From Lachnospiraceae bacterium (GTDB lineage Bacteria > Bacillota > Clostridia > Lachnospirales > Lachnospiraceae): DNA of 51,695 bases. Below are positions 17,420 through 26,580 of the stretch, piece after piece (the first letter of the stretch is position 1; every line of letters starts with the position of its first letter). The notes below the pieces were generated by a model. It ran no database searches. It was given only the letters and a program-made list of their open reading frames with translations, and had not been told where the DNA came from. The stretch spans positions 1 to 51,695 of the forward strand of contig JAFTFE010000005.1 of NCBI GenBank assembly GCA_017449765.1, in the 5' to 3' direction. Both the position numbers and the translations under genes were made by a program.

Positions 17420-18472
17420 ATGAGGTTTGAAATGGATATACGCTCAATGTACTTTGATGAATTAAATGAATATATATTATCATTAGATATGCCTGCATAC
17501 AGGACTAAGCAGGTCTTTGAATGGCTGCATAAAAAATATATAGGTAATGTAGATGATATGACAAATCTTCCTAAGACGCTCAGGGAAAAAATATCAGAGA
17601 CCGGTTTTATCTGTCTTAAAGAAGAAGCAAAGCAGGTGTCCAAGACAGACGGAACAGTAAAATACTTATTTAAGCTTTATGACGGTCAGATGATAGAGAC
17701 GGTGTTTATGAGATATTCCTACGGAAATTCCGTATGCATATCATCTCAGGCAGGTTGTCGTATGGGGTGTAAATTCTGTGCCTCAACTATAGGCGGATTA
17801 GTGAGAAATCTCTATGCTTCGGAAATGCTTGAGCAGATATATGCGGTGATGAGAGACACAGGTGAAAGAATATCCAATATAGTTATAATGGGTACAGGGG
17901 AACCGCTTGACAATTATGATAATTTAATAAGATTTATTAAGCTTATTACAGATGAAAGAGGTTATAACCTGAGTCAGAGAAGTATTACAATGTCAACCTG
18001 TGGCATTGTACCCAATATATTAAGGCTTGCTGATGAAGAACTTGCCATTACACTTGCGATATCGCTTCATGCTCCGAATGATGAAAAAAGACGAAGACTT
18101 ATGCCGGTTGCAAATACATACAGTATAAGCGAGATAATTAAAGCATGTAAGATATATTTTGAGAAAACGGGAAGAAGAATTACCTTTGAGTACAGTCTTG
18201 TAAAGGGAGAAAATGACAGTGAAGAGGATGCACGTGAGCTTGCCGGGCTTTTAAAAGGACTCAATTGTCACGTGAATCTTATACCTGTGAATAAAATAGA
18301 AGAACGTAATTTTAACCGTTCGGATGATTATTCTATACAAAAATTTAAATTAGGACTTGAAAAAAATTCAATAAATGTTACTATAAGAAGGAGTGCGGGT
18401 AGCGATATTGATGCTGCCTGTGGACAGTTAAGAAGAAAATATATGGTTAATGAAGTTGAGGGAAGCCTATGA
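17420..18472 (+). CDS. rlmN: 23S rRNA/tRNA adenine-C2 methyltransferase RlmN (radical SAM)
   Basis: A 350-residue radical-SAM enzyme that methylates C2 of A2503 in 23S rRNA and of A37 in some tRNAs. The CxxxCxxC cluster ligands are Cys113, Cys117 and Cys120 in GCRMGCKFCAS. GTGEPLDNY and SLHAPNDEKR are also typical, and the conserved C-terminal Cys appears in AACGQLR. A second ATG at 17432 has GAGG at better spacing and could be the true start, shortening the protein by four residues. It overlaps prpC by four bases (ATGA). Confidence 0.95.
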   Translation: MRFEMDIRSMYFDELNEYILSLDMPAYRTKQVFEWLHKKYIGNVDDMTNLPKTLREKISETGFICLKEEAKQVSKTDGTVKYLFKLYDGQMIETVFMRYSYGNSVCISSQAGCRMGCKFCASTIGGLVRNLYASEMLEQIYAVMRDTGERISNIVIMGTGEPLDNYDNLIRFIKLITDERGYNLSQRSITMSTCGIVPNILRLADEELAITLAISLHAPNDEKRRRLMPVANTYSISEIIKACKIYFEKTGRRITFEYSLVKGENDSEEDARELAGLLKGLNCHVNLIPVNKIEERNFNRSDDYSIQKFKLGLEKNSINVTIRRSAGSDIDAACGQLRRKYMVNEVEGSL

Positions 18473-19188
18473 ATTCATATGGTAAAACAGATACCGGCAA
18501 CAAAAGAAGCAGCAATCAGGATAGTATTTTCTTTTCTGATAAGCCGGTTGGACCATTGCCTAATCTATACATAGTGGCTGATGGAATGGGTGGACATAAA
18601 GCAGGAGATCAGGCATCCAAAATGGCTATTGATATAGCTGTTGATTTTATAAGGAAATCAACTATAGAAAATCCGATAGCGGTATTGAAGCGTGCGATGA
18701 TATACGCCAATAATGAGATATATAAGAAGGCAAGCATGGACCCCGATTTAAGAGGTATGGGTACGACTATGGTTGTGGCTGTCGCAACGGATAGTAAATT
18801 GTATATTGCTAATATAGGAGACAGCAGATTATATTCCATAGGAAATGATATAAGACAGATTACTATGGATCATTCGCTTGTCGAGGAACTTATCAGAGAC
18901 GGCAAGCTTGAGAGAAAAAGAGGAAGAAACCATCCTGAGAAGAATATTATAACCAAAGCGATGGGTTCAAAAGAAGAAGTTATACCTGATTTTTTTGAAA
19001 TAGACATAAATCCTGATTACAAGTATTTGTTATGCTCAGACGGCTTATCAAATATGGTTGAGGATGATGAGATAAAGGATATAGTGACAGATGGCGATGA
19101 CCTGTATAATATTACACAGGCATTGATTGACCGGGCTAATTATTACGGTGGCGCAGATAATATATCTGTAGTTGTTTTATCAAGCTAA
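18469..19188 (+). CDS. prpC: PP2C-family serine/threonine phosphatase (PrpC/Stp)
   Basis: A 239-residue PPM phosphatase that reverses phosphorylation by the adjacent PASTA kinase. It shows GNKRSSNQDS with metal-binding Asp18, VADGMGGHKAGD with Asp38, IGDSRLY, CSDGLSNMV and GGADNISVVV, the full set of metal ligands. The length is normal. The ATG overlaps the rlmN stop, giving tight coupling. The kinase follows 34 bases later, the standard Bacillota rlmN-prpC-prkC-rsgA order. Confidence 0.95.
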   Translation: MNSYGKTDTGNKRSSNQDSIFFSDKPVGPLPNLYIVADGMGGHKAGDQASKMAIDIAVDFIRKSTIENPIAVLKRAMIYANNEIYKKASMDPDLRGMGTTMVVAVATDSKLYIANIGDSRLYSIGNDIRQITMDHSLVEELIRDGKLERKRGRNHPEKNIITKAMGSKEEVIPDFFEIDINPDYKYLLCSDGLSNMVEDDEIKDIVTDGDDLYNITQALIDRANYYGGADNISVVVLSS

Positions 19189-19222
19189 ACTATTCGAGAA
19201 AAGAGTGGAAAGGGTTAGAATT

Positions 19223-21502
19223 ATGTTAAAACCGGGAATGATACTTTGTGATAGATATGAGGTACTTGAAGTCGTCGGTGCGGGCGGAATGTCCATAGTA
19301 TATAAGACAAAGGACCACAGACTTAATCGTAATGTTGCGATTAAGATGCTCAAGCCGGAATTTGTAAACGACAAGAATTTTGTTACAAAGTTCAGAATAG
19401 AAGCACAGGCTTCGGCAGGGCTTACACACCCTAACATAGTAAATGTGTATGATGTTACAGAGGATGATGGAATATATTTTATAGTTATGGAACTTGTAGA
19501 GGGCATAACTTTAAAGGAATATATCACTGAAAACGGCAGACTTCCAATGGATAAGGCGATTGATTTTTCCATACAGATAGCTTCTGCTCTTGAGACGGCG
19601 CATGAAAATCACATTATCCACAGAGATATCAAGCCTCAGAACATATTAGTTAATAAGAATGGCAATCTGAAGGTTACTGACTTTGGTATAGCTAAGGCTG
19701 CTTCGGCAAATACGCTTACTTCAGGTGCTATGGGAAGCGTGCATTATATATCTCCTGAGCAGGCAAGAGGCGGATATTGTGATGAAAGAAGTGATATTTA
19801 CTCTCTTGGTATTACTATGTATGAGATGGTTACGGGACGAGTGCCGTATGAGGGAGATAATAATGTGTCGGTTGCTCTTATGCACATACAAAATGAGATG
19901 ATTTCCCCGAGAGATTATTATCCTGATATATATGCAAGCTTTGAGAAAATTATACTGAAGGCTACACAGAAGAAGCCGGAAAGAAGATATCTCACGGCAA
20001 GTGCGCTTATAGCAGATTTAAGACGAGTTCAAAATAATCCTAATATAGATATAGTATTGGCACCATCCGCAATAACCAACGGAAATACACAGGAATGGTC
20101 TAAGGAAGAGATTGAGGCGGTAAGGAATGCCAGTCATAATGTTCAGCAAAGACCTGTGGATACTTATATGTCTAATCCTCCTATCCAGAATGAAATGGGA
20201 GAGATGAAGCCTGTACAGGGTATATCTCCTATACCTGTCAACAGTCAGAGGATTAATCAGCTGCTTGAGGTTGAAGATCCTTGGGATTACGAGGATGAAG
20301 AAGAAGACTATACACCTGCACCGAGAGGAAAGCTTAAGAAGGTACAGGATGATGATGACGATGATGAATATGATGACGACTATGATGATTCGGAATTGGA
20401 TCCAAATCTTAAAAAAGCCGTAGTAATAGGTGCTGTATTGACTGCCGTAATTTTAGCAATGATAGTATTATTTGTTCTTGGTAAAGTTATGGGTTGGTTT
20501 AATTTTGGAGACAGGAACAAAACAACTACAACAATAACCACAGCAGCACCGGTTGAAAATGATGATACAGGTATAAGCGTAGAGGTAGTAAATGAATATG
20601 AGATGCAGGATGTAGTAGGACTTTCCGAGGCTGCTGCACAGAAAATATTATCTGATAAAGGATTTACAAATGTCGTAACACAGGTAGAGAATAATTCTGA
20701 AGTTCAGGAAGGTTATGTATTCTACCAGAGTGCAAATAAGGGAGATATGTTGAGAGCCGATGCTGAGATAGTGATAAAGGTAAGTGCCGGAGCGGTAGAA
20801 ATCCAAGTACCGGATGTTGTTGATTATGAAGATCAAAGGGCAGTTACCATTTTGCAGGAAACAGGTTTTACAGTTACACATTCTTTTGAAAACAGTGAGA
20901 CCGTAGAGAAAGATAAGGTTATAAGAACCGAGCCTGAAGCAGGAAACATGGCTCCTGAGGGCAGTAAGATAATACTTGTTGTAAGTAACGGTTCCGCCGA
21001 GAAGAATGTCGAGGTTCCTAATCTTACCGGATATACCCAGGCACAGGCAGAGAATACGCTTGCGTCAAAGAAGCTTGCTACAGGAACCATATCTCATGAG
21101 AATAGTGACAATGTAGCTGAAGGTTATGTTATAAGACAGAACACTGCAAGCGGAACAGAGGTACCTGAGGGTACGGCAATTGATTTTGTAATTAGTGACG
21201 GACCTGTAACCACTGAGGAGGTTCCTGCAACTTATACTGCAAATATCAAAGGAACCGTAACATGCAATAATGAGGAATTTATTAATCAGACCTTTACAGT
21301 TCAAGTAATTAATTCAGAAGGTGTGGCAGTTGCCCAGAGTCAGATAACTGTTGCTGCAGCCGGTCAGCCTTATGATGTCAGCAATACAATAGCTGATCTT
21401 CAATCACAGGAGTCATTTACGATTAATATTATTGCTTCAGATGGAAGCAATGTAACATCCTCATTCTCACAGAATGTGAGTACAACATATAGTGAGAACT
21501 GA
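19223..21502 (+). CDS. prkC: PASTA-domain serine/threonine protein kinase PrkC
   Basis: A 759-residue membrane kinase that senses cell-wall fragments. The glycine loop GAGGMSIVY starts at 19, with ATP-binding Lys41, catalytic Asp135 in HRDIKPQN, and DFGIAK after it. A juxtamembrane linker ends in a very acidic run just before the membrane helix at about 397-424. Three PASTA domains follow outside (about 456-523, 525-590, 594-660), then an unassigned 90-residue Thr/Ser-rich tail. An upstream in-frame ATG at 19172 lies inside prpC, but ATG 19223 has GGAAAGGG before it and begins MLKPGMILCDRYEV, so it is preferred. Confidence 0.95.
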   Translation: MLKPGMILCDRYEVLEVVGAGGMSIVYKTKDHRLNRNVAIKMLKPEFVNDKNFVTKFRIEAQASAGLTHPNIVNVYDVTEDDGIYFIVMELVEGITLKEYITENGRLPMDKAIDFSIQIASALETAHENHIIHRDIKPQNILVNKNGNLKVTDFGIAKAASANTLTSGAMGSVHYISPEQARGGYCDERSDIYSLGITMYEMVTGRVPYEGDNNVSVALMHIQNEMISPRDYYPDIYASFEKIILKATQKKPERRYLTASALIADLRRVQNNPNIDIVLAPSAITNGNTQEWSKEEIEAVRNASHNVQQRPVDTYMSNPPIQNEMGEMKPVQGISPIPVNSQRINQLLEVEDPWDYEDEEEDYTPAPRGKLKKVQDDDDDDEYDDDYDDSELDPNLKKAVVIGAVLTAVILAMIVLFVLGKVMGWFNFGDRNKTTTTITTAAPVENDDTGISVEVVNEYEMQDVVGLSEAAAQKILSDKGFTNVVTQVENNSEVQEGYVFYQSANKGDMLRADAEIVIKVSAGAVEIQVPDVVDYEDQRAVTILQETGFTVTHSFENSETVEKDKVIRTEPEAGNMAPEGSKIILVVSNGSAEKNVEVPNLTGYTQAQAENTLASKKLATGTISHENSDNVAEGYVIRQNTASGTEVPEGTAIDFVISDGPVTTEEVPATYTANIKGTVTCNNEEFINQTFTVQVINSEGVAVAQSQITVAAAGQPYDVSNTIADLQSQESFTINIIASDGSNVTSSFSQNVSTTYSEN

Positions 21503-21503
21503 T

Positions 21504-22382
21504 ATGACAGGAAAGATTATTAAAGGTGTAGGTGGATTTTACTATGTCCACCTGCACGATGATATTATATACGAATGTAAGGCAAAGGGGATATTCAGAA
21601 ATCAGAATATCAAGCCTACAGTTGGAGATGATGTCGATATAGATATCATAGATGAAGAAAAAAGAACGGGAAATATAATTTCTATAAAAACAAGAAAAAA
21701 TTCTTTGGTTCGTCCGGCAGTTTCTAATATTAATCAGGCAATTATTATATTCGCGTTATCAAATCCAAAGCCAAACTATAATTTGCTGGATAGATTTTTG
21801 GTTATGATGAATGCTCAGCATATTGACACTATAATATGTTTTAACAAATCTGATCTAACAGATTATGATACGGCAGAAAAAATTAAAAATATTTATTCAT
21901 CATGCGGTTATGAAGTATTCATAACATCAACCTATGATGGTAAAAATATAGAAGAATTAAAATCTGCACTTAAGAAAAAAACTACTGTTTTGGCAGGTCC
22001 GTCAGGTGTTGGAAAGTCATCTGTAATTAATGCCATAAGACAGGATGTATCAGCCAAGACCGGGGAGATAAGCGAGAAGATAAAGAGAGGTAAGCATACT
22101 ACAAGGCATGTAGAGCTTATGTATGTGGAAGATGACACTTATATTTTGGACACACCGGGATTTGGCTCTTTGTATATCGAAGATATAGAGGCTGAGGATC
22201 TGAAATATTACTATAATGAATTTAATGAATATGAAGGAAAATGCAGATTTAACGGATGCATACACATAAATGAGCCTGATTGTGCTGTGAAAGCAGCTTT
22301 GTCAGACGGACACATAAGTAATTTAAGATATGATAATTACAAATTATTATATGAAGAATTAAAGGAAAAGAGGAAATGGTAA
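21504..22382 (+). CDS. rsgA: Small-subunit ribosome biogenesis GTPase RsgA
   Basis: A 292-residue circularly permuted GTPase that matures the 30S subunit. An OB domain comes first (GKIIKGVGGFYYV). The G4 motif NKSD then precedes the P-loop GPSGVGKSS (about 165-173) and DTPGFG, which is the permuted order. The C-terminal zinc site reads C-x4-C-x-H-x5-C (CRFNGCIHINEPDC). A GTG at 21492 inside prkC is an alternative start, but ATG 21504, one base after the prkC stop, fits the family N-terminus. It lies in the prkC-rsgA-rpe-thiN run. Confidence 0.96.
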   Translation: MTGKIIKGVGGFYYVHLHDDIIYECKAKGIFRNQNIKPTVGDDVDIDIIDEEKRTGNIISIKTRKNSLVRPAVSNINQAIIIFALSNPKPNYNLLDRFLVMMNAQHIDTIICFNKSDLTDYDTAEKIKNIYSSCGYEVFITSTYDGKNIEELKSALKKKTTVLAGPSGVGKSSVINAIRQDVSAKTGEISEKIKRGKHTTRHVELMYVEDDTYILDTPGFGSLYIEDIEAEDLKYYYNEFNEYEGKCRFNGCIHINEPDCAVKAALSDGHISNLRYDNYKLLYEELKEKRKW

Positions 22383-22383
22383 G

Positions 22384-23037
22384 ATGAATATTCTGTCACC
22401 ATCACTTCTTTCAATAGATTTTAACAATATTGAAAGAGATGCAAAAATATTAGATAAGTCAGGCGTAAGTTGGTATCATCTGGACGTTATGGATGGAATG
22501 TTCGTACCGAATATTTCATTTGGACCGCCTGTGATAAAGGCTATAAGAAAAATAACAGACTGTTTCTTTGACGTACATCTTATGATTAAAGAACCCATAA
22601 GATATATAGAGGCATTTAAGGATGCGGGAGCAGATTTACTTACTATACACTATGAAGCCTGTGAAAATCTCACGGAGACTATAGCTAAGATTAAAGAATC
22701 AGGTTTAAAGGCAGGACTTGCAGTAAATCCCAAGACTGACATAACAGTGGTTAAACCGTATCTTTCAGATGTTGATATGGTACTTGTTATGAGCGTTGAA
22801 CCCGGCTTTGGCGGACAGAAATTTATGCCGGTTGCGATTGACAAATTAAAGTGGTTAAAATATAATTTAAATCCTGATAATCCTGATATGCTCATTGAGG
22901 TTGACGGTGGCATTAATTTTGATAATGTGAACATTGTACTTGAAGCAGGTGCAAATGTAATTGTAGCAGGTTCGGCATGCTTTAACGGCGATATAGCTGA
23001 TAATGTAACAAGGTTTGATAAGATTCTGGCAGGATAA
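22384..23037 (+). CDS. rpe: Ribulose-phosphate 3-epimerase
   Basis: A 217-residue TIM-barrel enzyme interconverting ribulose 5-phosphate and xylulose 5-phosphate. Motifs are SPSLLSIDF at the N-terminus, YHLDVMDGMFVPNISFGP with metal-binding His and catalytic Asp, DVHLMI, MSVEPGFGGQKF, and EVDGGINFDNV. The length is normal. It starts one base after rsgA, matching the common Bacillota order. Confidence 0.97.
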   Translation: MNILSPSLLSIDFNNIERDAKILDKSGVSWYHLDVMDGMFVPNISFGPPVIKAIRKITDCFFDVHLMIKEPIRYIEAFKDAGADLLTIHYEACENLTETIAKIKESGLKAGLAVNPKTDITVVKPYLSDVDMVLVMSVEPGFGGQKFMPVAIDKLKWLKYNLNPDNPDMLIEVDGGINFDNVNIVLEAGANVIVAGSACFNGDIADNVTRFDKILAG

Positions 23038-23096
23038 TACAATACATGAATCTGAATTGAATTTTTATAATTGTTTTTGTGAGGTGTCAGCAAGAC

Positions 23097-23756
23097 TTGT
23101 GTAAGACAGATGAGGTAATAATTGTATCAGGCGGCAGTATAGATGAAGAAGTATTAGACTGTGTAATCAGAGAGCATAAAGATGCGTATATAATCGGAGT
23201 TGACAGGGGTCTGGATATCCTGTACAGATGCGATATAAAACCTCAGTTTATAATCGGAGATTTTGATTCCGTAAGCATAGAAGCAAAGCAAACTTATGAC
23301 TCTTTTGAAAATGTTATTACACTTGATTCCGATAAGGACTATACCGATACTCATGTGGCTGTTGAAAAGGCGCTTGATTTAAGTCCCGGGCGTATTATAA
23401 TACTTGGTGCTACAGGTGGCAGGTTAGACCATTTTTTAGAAAACTTGAATCTTCTTAAGATATGTCTGGATAATGGTGTTGAGGCAGAGATTATCGACAG
23501 ACAAAATAAGATTAGACTAATCAATGAAAAAAAAGAACTTATAATTCGAAGAAAAGCCTTATATGGAAAATATATTTCCGCTATTCCGTTTTCTGATTGT
23601 GTAAGCGGGATAGAACTTTCAGGCTTTAAATATAACTTAAGTGACGCAGTTCTTGATAAGGATATGACACTTGGAGTAAGTAATGAATTAGTAAAGGAGG
23701 AAGGTCTCATTAAGGTAGGTAAAGGATATTTACTTGTTTTGGAGACGAAGGATTAA
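23097..23756 (+). CDS. thiN: Thiamine pyrophosphokinase
   Basis: A protein of about 219 residues that transfers pyrophosphate from ATP to thiamine. It shows VDRGLDILY, FIIGDFDSVS with metal-binding Asp residues, DKDYTDTHVAVEKAL, and GATGGRLDHFLENLNLL. No ATG fits the start. TTG 23097 (MCKTDEVIIVSGG) has GAGGTG about 10 bases upstream and suits the family N-terminus, whereas a GTG at 23079 would add six residues and lacks a clear ribosome binding site. spoVM and rpmB, which follow thiN in many Bacillota, are replaced here by putP. Confidence 0.92.
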   Translation: MCKTDEVIIVSGGSIDEEVLDCVIREHKDAYIIGVDRGLDILYRCDIKPQFIIGDFDSVSIEAKQTYDSFENVITLDSDKDYTDTHVAVEKALDLSPGRIIILGATGGRLDHFLENLNLLKICLDNGVEAEIIDRQNKIRLINEKKELIIRRKALYGKYISAIPFSDCVSGIELSGFKYNLSDAVLDKDMTLGVSNELVKEEGLIKVGKGYLLVLETKD

Positions 23757-23758
23757 AA

Positions 23759-25300
23759 ATGACATTTTGGATTGTATTGGCATTTGTTCTTTATATGGCG
23801 CTTATGATGTTTATAGGTATATCAAACGCTAAGAAGAACAAGAATGCAGATGATTATTTCTTAGGAGGAAGAAGTCTTAACGGCTGGGTGGCAGCACTTT
23901 CGGCTCAAGCTTCGGATATGAGCGGTTGGCTTTTGATGGGACTTCCGGGAAGTATATATGCCTTTGGTACCAATCAGGCATGGATAGCAGTAGGCCTTTT
24001 CATAGGTACGGTGCTTAACTGGATATTCATATCGGGAAGACTCAGAAGATACACCATAAGAGCGAATAATTCCCTTACCATACCGGAATACTTAAGCAAC
24101 AGATTCGGAGATAATAAGAAGGTGCTTATGGCCATATCTGCCATAGTTATTCTTATATTCTTCTTAGTATATACGGCTTCAGCATTTGCTTCAGGCGGAA
24201 AGCTTTTTTCTTCGATAGTGGATATTGATTATCATACGGCATTGTTTGTTGGTGCGGTTGTAATACTTGCATATACGTTTTTAGGCGGATTCTTAGCCGT
24301 GTGTACAACAGACTTTATACAGGGTATGATGATGCTTGTAGGTATACTTGCTGTTCCGATTATAGCAGTAGCAATACTTGGCGCAAATAATATCATCCCG
24401 AACCTTATCGACAGCGGTGTGGGTGATGCAAGTGATTACCTTAATATATTTGTGGAAAATGGTAAGCCTATTACTGCAGTAAGTATAGCTTCACAGCTTG
24501 CTTGGGGACTCGGTTACTGCGGTATGCCTCATATACTTGTCAGATTCATGGCGATTAAGGATGAGAAGGAACTTTCAAAATCCAGAAAAGTAGCAATAGT
24601 TTGGGTGCTTCTTTCACTTGTGGTAGCATGTATAATCGGTGTTATAGGACGTGCATATCTTTATCCTGAAATATTGTCAAATGACGGAGCTGCATACGAA
24701 AAGGTATTCATTGAAATGATAATGAAGATATTTACGAAAGATTCAAATCTTCCGTTCCTTGGCGGTATACTGCTTTGTGGAATACTTGCTGCGATTATGT
24801 CAACGGCAGATTCACAGCTTTTGGTATCATCCTCATCTATATCGGAGGATTTGTTTAAGGGAGTATTTTTCAAGAATATGAAGGAAAAGACAGTTCTTGT
24901 TATTGCCAGAGTATCAGTTCTTGTAATAGCTGTTATAGCATTTGCGATAGCATGGAATCCTGATTCAAGTATAATGGGACTTGTATCTGATGCATGGGCA
25001 GGTCTTGGTGCAGCATTCGGTCCTACGATACTTATGTCCCTTTATTGGAAGCGGATTAATTTGCCGGGAGCGGCAGCAGGTATGATAAGCGGAGCTGCAA
25101 CGGTTATAATTTGGGATTACATTAAGTTCATAGATATGGATGGTGCAAAGGTTACACTTTCCACATACACCGGAGCATACTCACTTCTTATAGGATTCTT
25201 TGTAAGCTTACTTTTTATCGTGGTTGTATCACTAATTACACCTAAGGTAAACGACGAGATAGCAGAGCAGTTTGATGATGTAAAGAACGGAAAAGTATAA
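23759..25300 (+). CDS. putP: Sodium/proline symporter (SSS family)
   Basis: A 513-residue sodium:solute symporter with about thirteen membrane segments. The PutP signature is clear: NADDYFLGGRSLNGWVAALS near residues 25-45, then ASDMSGWLLMGLPG, and later AWGLGYCGMPHILVRFMAIK and ADSQLLVSSSSISED. Together these match proline-specific PutP rather than pantothenate or sugar members. Proline may serve as nutrient or osmolyte. GAAGGA precedes the ATG, two bases after thiN. A strong terminator follows, closing the long plus-strand run. Confidence 0.9.
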   Translation: MTFWIVLAFVLYMALMMFIGISNAKKNKNADDYFLGGRSLNGWVAALSAQASDMSGWLLMGLPGSIYAFGTNQAWIAVGLFIGTVLNWIFISGRLRRYTIRANNSLTIPEYLSNRFGDNKKVLMAISAIVILIFFLVYTASAFASGGKLFSSIVDIDYHTALFVGAVVILAYTFLGGFLAVCTTDFIQGMMMLVGILAVPIIAVAILGANNIIPNLIDSGVGDASDYLNIFVENGKPITAVSIASQLAWGLGYCGMPHILVRFMAIKDEKELSKSRKVAIVWVLLSLVVACIIGVIGRAYLYPEILSNDGAAYEKVFIEMIMKIFTKDSNLPFLGGILLCGILAAIMSTADSQLLVSSSSISEDLFKGVFFKNMKEKTVLVIARVSVLVIAVIAFAIAWNPDSSIMGLVSDAWAGLGAAFGPTILMSLYWKRINLPGAAAGMISGAATVIIWDYIKFIDMDGAKVTLSTYTGAYSLLIGFFVSLLFIVVVSLITPKVNDEIAEQFDDVKNGKV

Positions 25301-25325
25301 ATAGAAAAAAGAATAAATAAATGTT

Positions 25326-25356
25326 AAAATGCCGGCGAACAAAACCGGCATTTTAC
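25326..25356 (+). terminator. Rho-independent terminator after putP
   Basis: AAAATGCCGG (25326-25335) pairs perfectly with CCGGCATTTT (25345-25354) across a nine-base loop. The terminal Ts continue into TTTTACTATT. Confidence 0.93.
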
Positions 25357-25540
25357 TATTACCAATAATATAATTTAAAGAGAGGATTTATGAAAAACTC
25401 TAATTTATGTTTCTGTGTTTACTATAAACCAAAATTATGAACAAATTATGACAATATAAAAAACTTTGTGTAAAAAGTTATGTAAATTAAAATAATTCAG
25501 TTGTTTTTATTGTATTAAAGGATTTTATAAAGATTTAATT

Positions 25541-26002
25541 ATGAATAAGATAAAAATTCTTACGGTAGGAAATGTTAAGGAAGCTTATTTTAGAAATAAA
25601 ATTAATGCTTTGTGCAAAGAAATAAATAAAAAATACAGTGTGGAAATTGTCGAAGTATCTGATGAAAGCATACCTAAGAATCCGGGTGAGGCGATAATTG
25701 AGAATATAAAAAATATCGAGGGTAAGAAGCTGTTGTCCAAGATAGATTCTAAAGATTATGTGATTGCTCTTTGTATAGATGGCAAACCGACCGCAAATGA
25801 CGATATGATTAAACTTATGGATAGGGTGTTTGGTAATTACTATAATTCTGTGGTATATGTTATAGGAGGGTCACTCGGACTTTCAGGCGAGGTCGTAAAG
25901 AGGGCAGATTATAAATTGAGCTTTTCAAATATGACATTTCCGCATCAGCTTATGAGAGTTATGCTCCTTGAAGCAATATCAGATGTGTGCAGGAAGGCTT
26001 AG
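25541..26002 (+). CDS. rlmH: 23S rRNA pseudouridine-1915 N3-methyltransferase RlmH, tail-less form
   Basis: A 153-residue SPOUT methyltransferase. It keeps the start KIKILTVGNVKE, the strand VIALCIDGKP (74-83), the SAM-binding loop VIGGSLGLS (107-115) and LSFSNMTFPHQLMRVMLLE (126-144). Normal RlmH then ends in EQIYRAFxIxxxxPYHK. Here the sequence breaks off after LLE into AISDVCRKA, so the catalytic tail is missing and no remnant lies downstream. The N-terminal helix also lacks the usual EYxKRLSAY motif. In RlmH dimers the tail of one protomer completes the active site of the other, so this protein alone should be deficient. The tail is present in the convergent paralogue at 26029-26469. Confidence 0.93.
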   Translation: MNKIKILTVGNVKEAYFRNKINALCKEINKKYSVEIVEVSDESIPKNPGEAIIENIKNIEGKKLLSKIDSKDYVIALCIDGKPTANDDMIKLMDRVFGNYYNSVVYVIGGSLGLSGEVVKRADYKLSFSNMTFPHQLMRVMLLEAISDVCRKA

Positions 26003-26030
26003 TATAGGTATACAAAGCTTTCCTGTAATT
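25990..26030. terminator. Hairpin shared by rlmH and the convergent rlmH-like gene
   Basis: CAGGAAGGCT (25990-25999) pairs with AGCTTTCCTG (26016-26025) with one G-U pair across a 16-base loop. The left arm is the last codons of rlmH. Flanking runs are T/A-rich but weak, so a two-way terminator is likely rather than certain. Confidence 0.6.
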
Positions 26031-26469
26031 ATTTGTGATAGTTTATATTGTTATTGATTGTGTAAGCTCTGTAAATCTGCTCAGATAAGGCCACCGCTGT
26101 TGGACCGGAACACATACTAAAACTTGTCAGATTGAATATCTCATATGAATAATCTGACATTAATTTCAAAAAATTATTTAAGATTTTGTCATCGTGTTTT
26201 TTCTCATCAGGTATTATGAATTCAATGCAGGAATATCCGCTTATACTTATGTCCGTAATCTTTTTCGCAAGTTCGGGCGATGTAAATGAAGCTTTACCCG
26301 GTACCACAACGAATTTATAAGAATTATCCTTCAAAGAAAGTCCGGCGAAATCTTTATACAGTTTCTTACTTACATCTGCAAAAGCGGATGTTCGCTTGAA
26401 GTATTCATTAATCGCCTGTTCATAATCGGTATCAAATTTCTTTAAATCTATATGTAATATAATCTGCAT
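26029..26469 (-). CDS. Diverged RlmH-like SPOUT protein lacking the SAM loop, keeping the catalytic tail
   Basis: A 146-residue protein on the minus strand, convergent to rlmH. Its N-terminus matches the RlmH fold: the segment AINEYFKRTSAFADV (19-33) parallels the GIEEYTKRLSAYAKI type helix of ordinary RlmH. VVVPGKA (54-60) parallels the ALxIxGK strand. The C-terminus SEQIYRAYTINNNINYHK (129-146) parallels the EQIYRAFRINRGEPYHK tail. The glycine-rich SAM loop is gone, replaced by FIIPDEKKHDDK, and the FPHQLMR segment is degraded to CSGPTAV. It should therefore not bind SAM. ATG 26469 is chosen because AAAGGA lies 8-9 bases upstream; the frame is open further up without support. It probably pairs with the tail-less RlmH. 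Confidence 0.85.
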   Translation of the reverse strand: MQIILHIDLKKFDTDYEQAINEYFKRTSAFADVSKKLYKDFAGLSLKDNSYKFVVVPGKASFTSPELAKKITDISISGYSCIEFIIPDEKKHDDKILNNFLKLMSDYSYEIFNLTSFSMCSGPTAVALSEQIYRAYTINNNINYHK

Positions 26470-26580
26470 TTTAAATTCCTTTAAATTTTCTAACGTTAAT
26501 ATTAATAAAAAATAATCATTATGTAAATGAAAATATGTTTTTTGTGCAAAATGCATAAATTTTATTGGAAGAATTGTCAA

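Noticed and set aside
25466-25529. Possible promoters upstream of rlmH (TTGTGT or TTGTTT with weak -10 partners)
   Set aside because: Neither has a convincing -10 at proper spacing and leader length in this A/T-rich stretch.
25990-26030. Frameshift explanation for the missing RlmH tail
   Set aside because: No YRA or YHK coding remnant is found in any plus-strand frame after the break; the bases form a hairpin and then the convergent gene.
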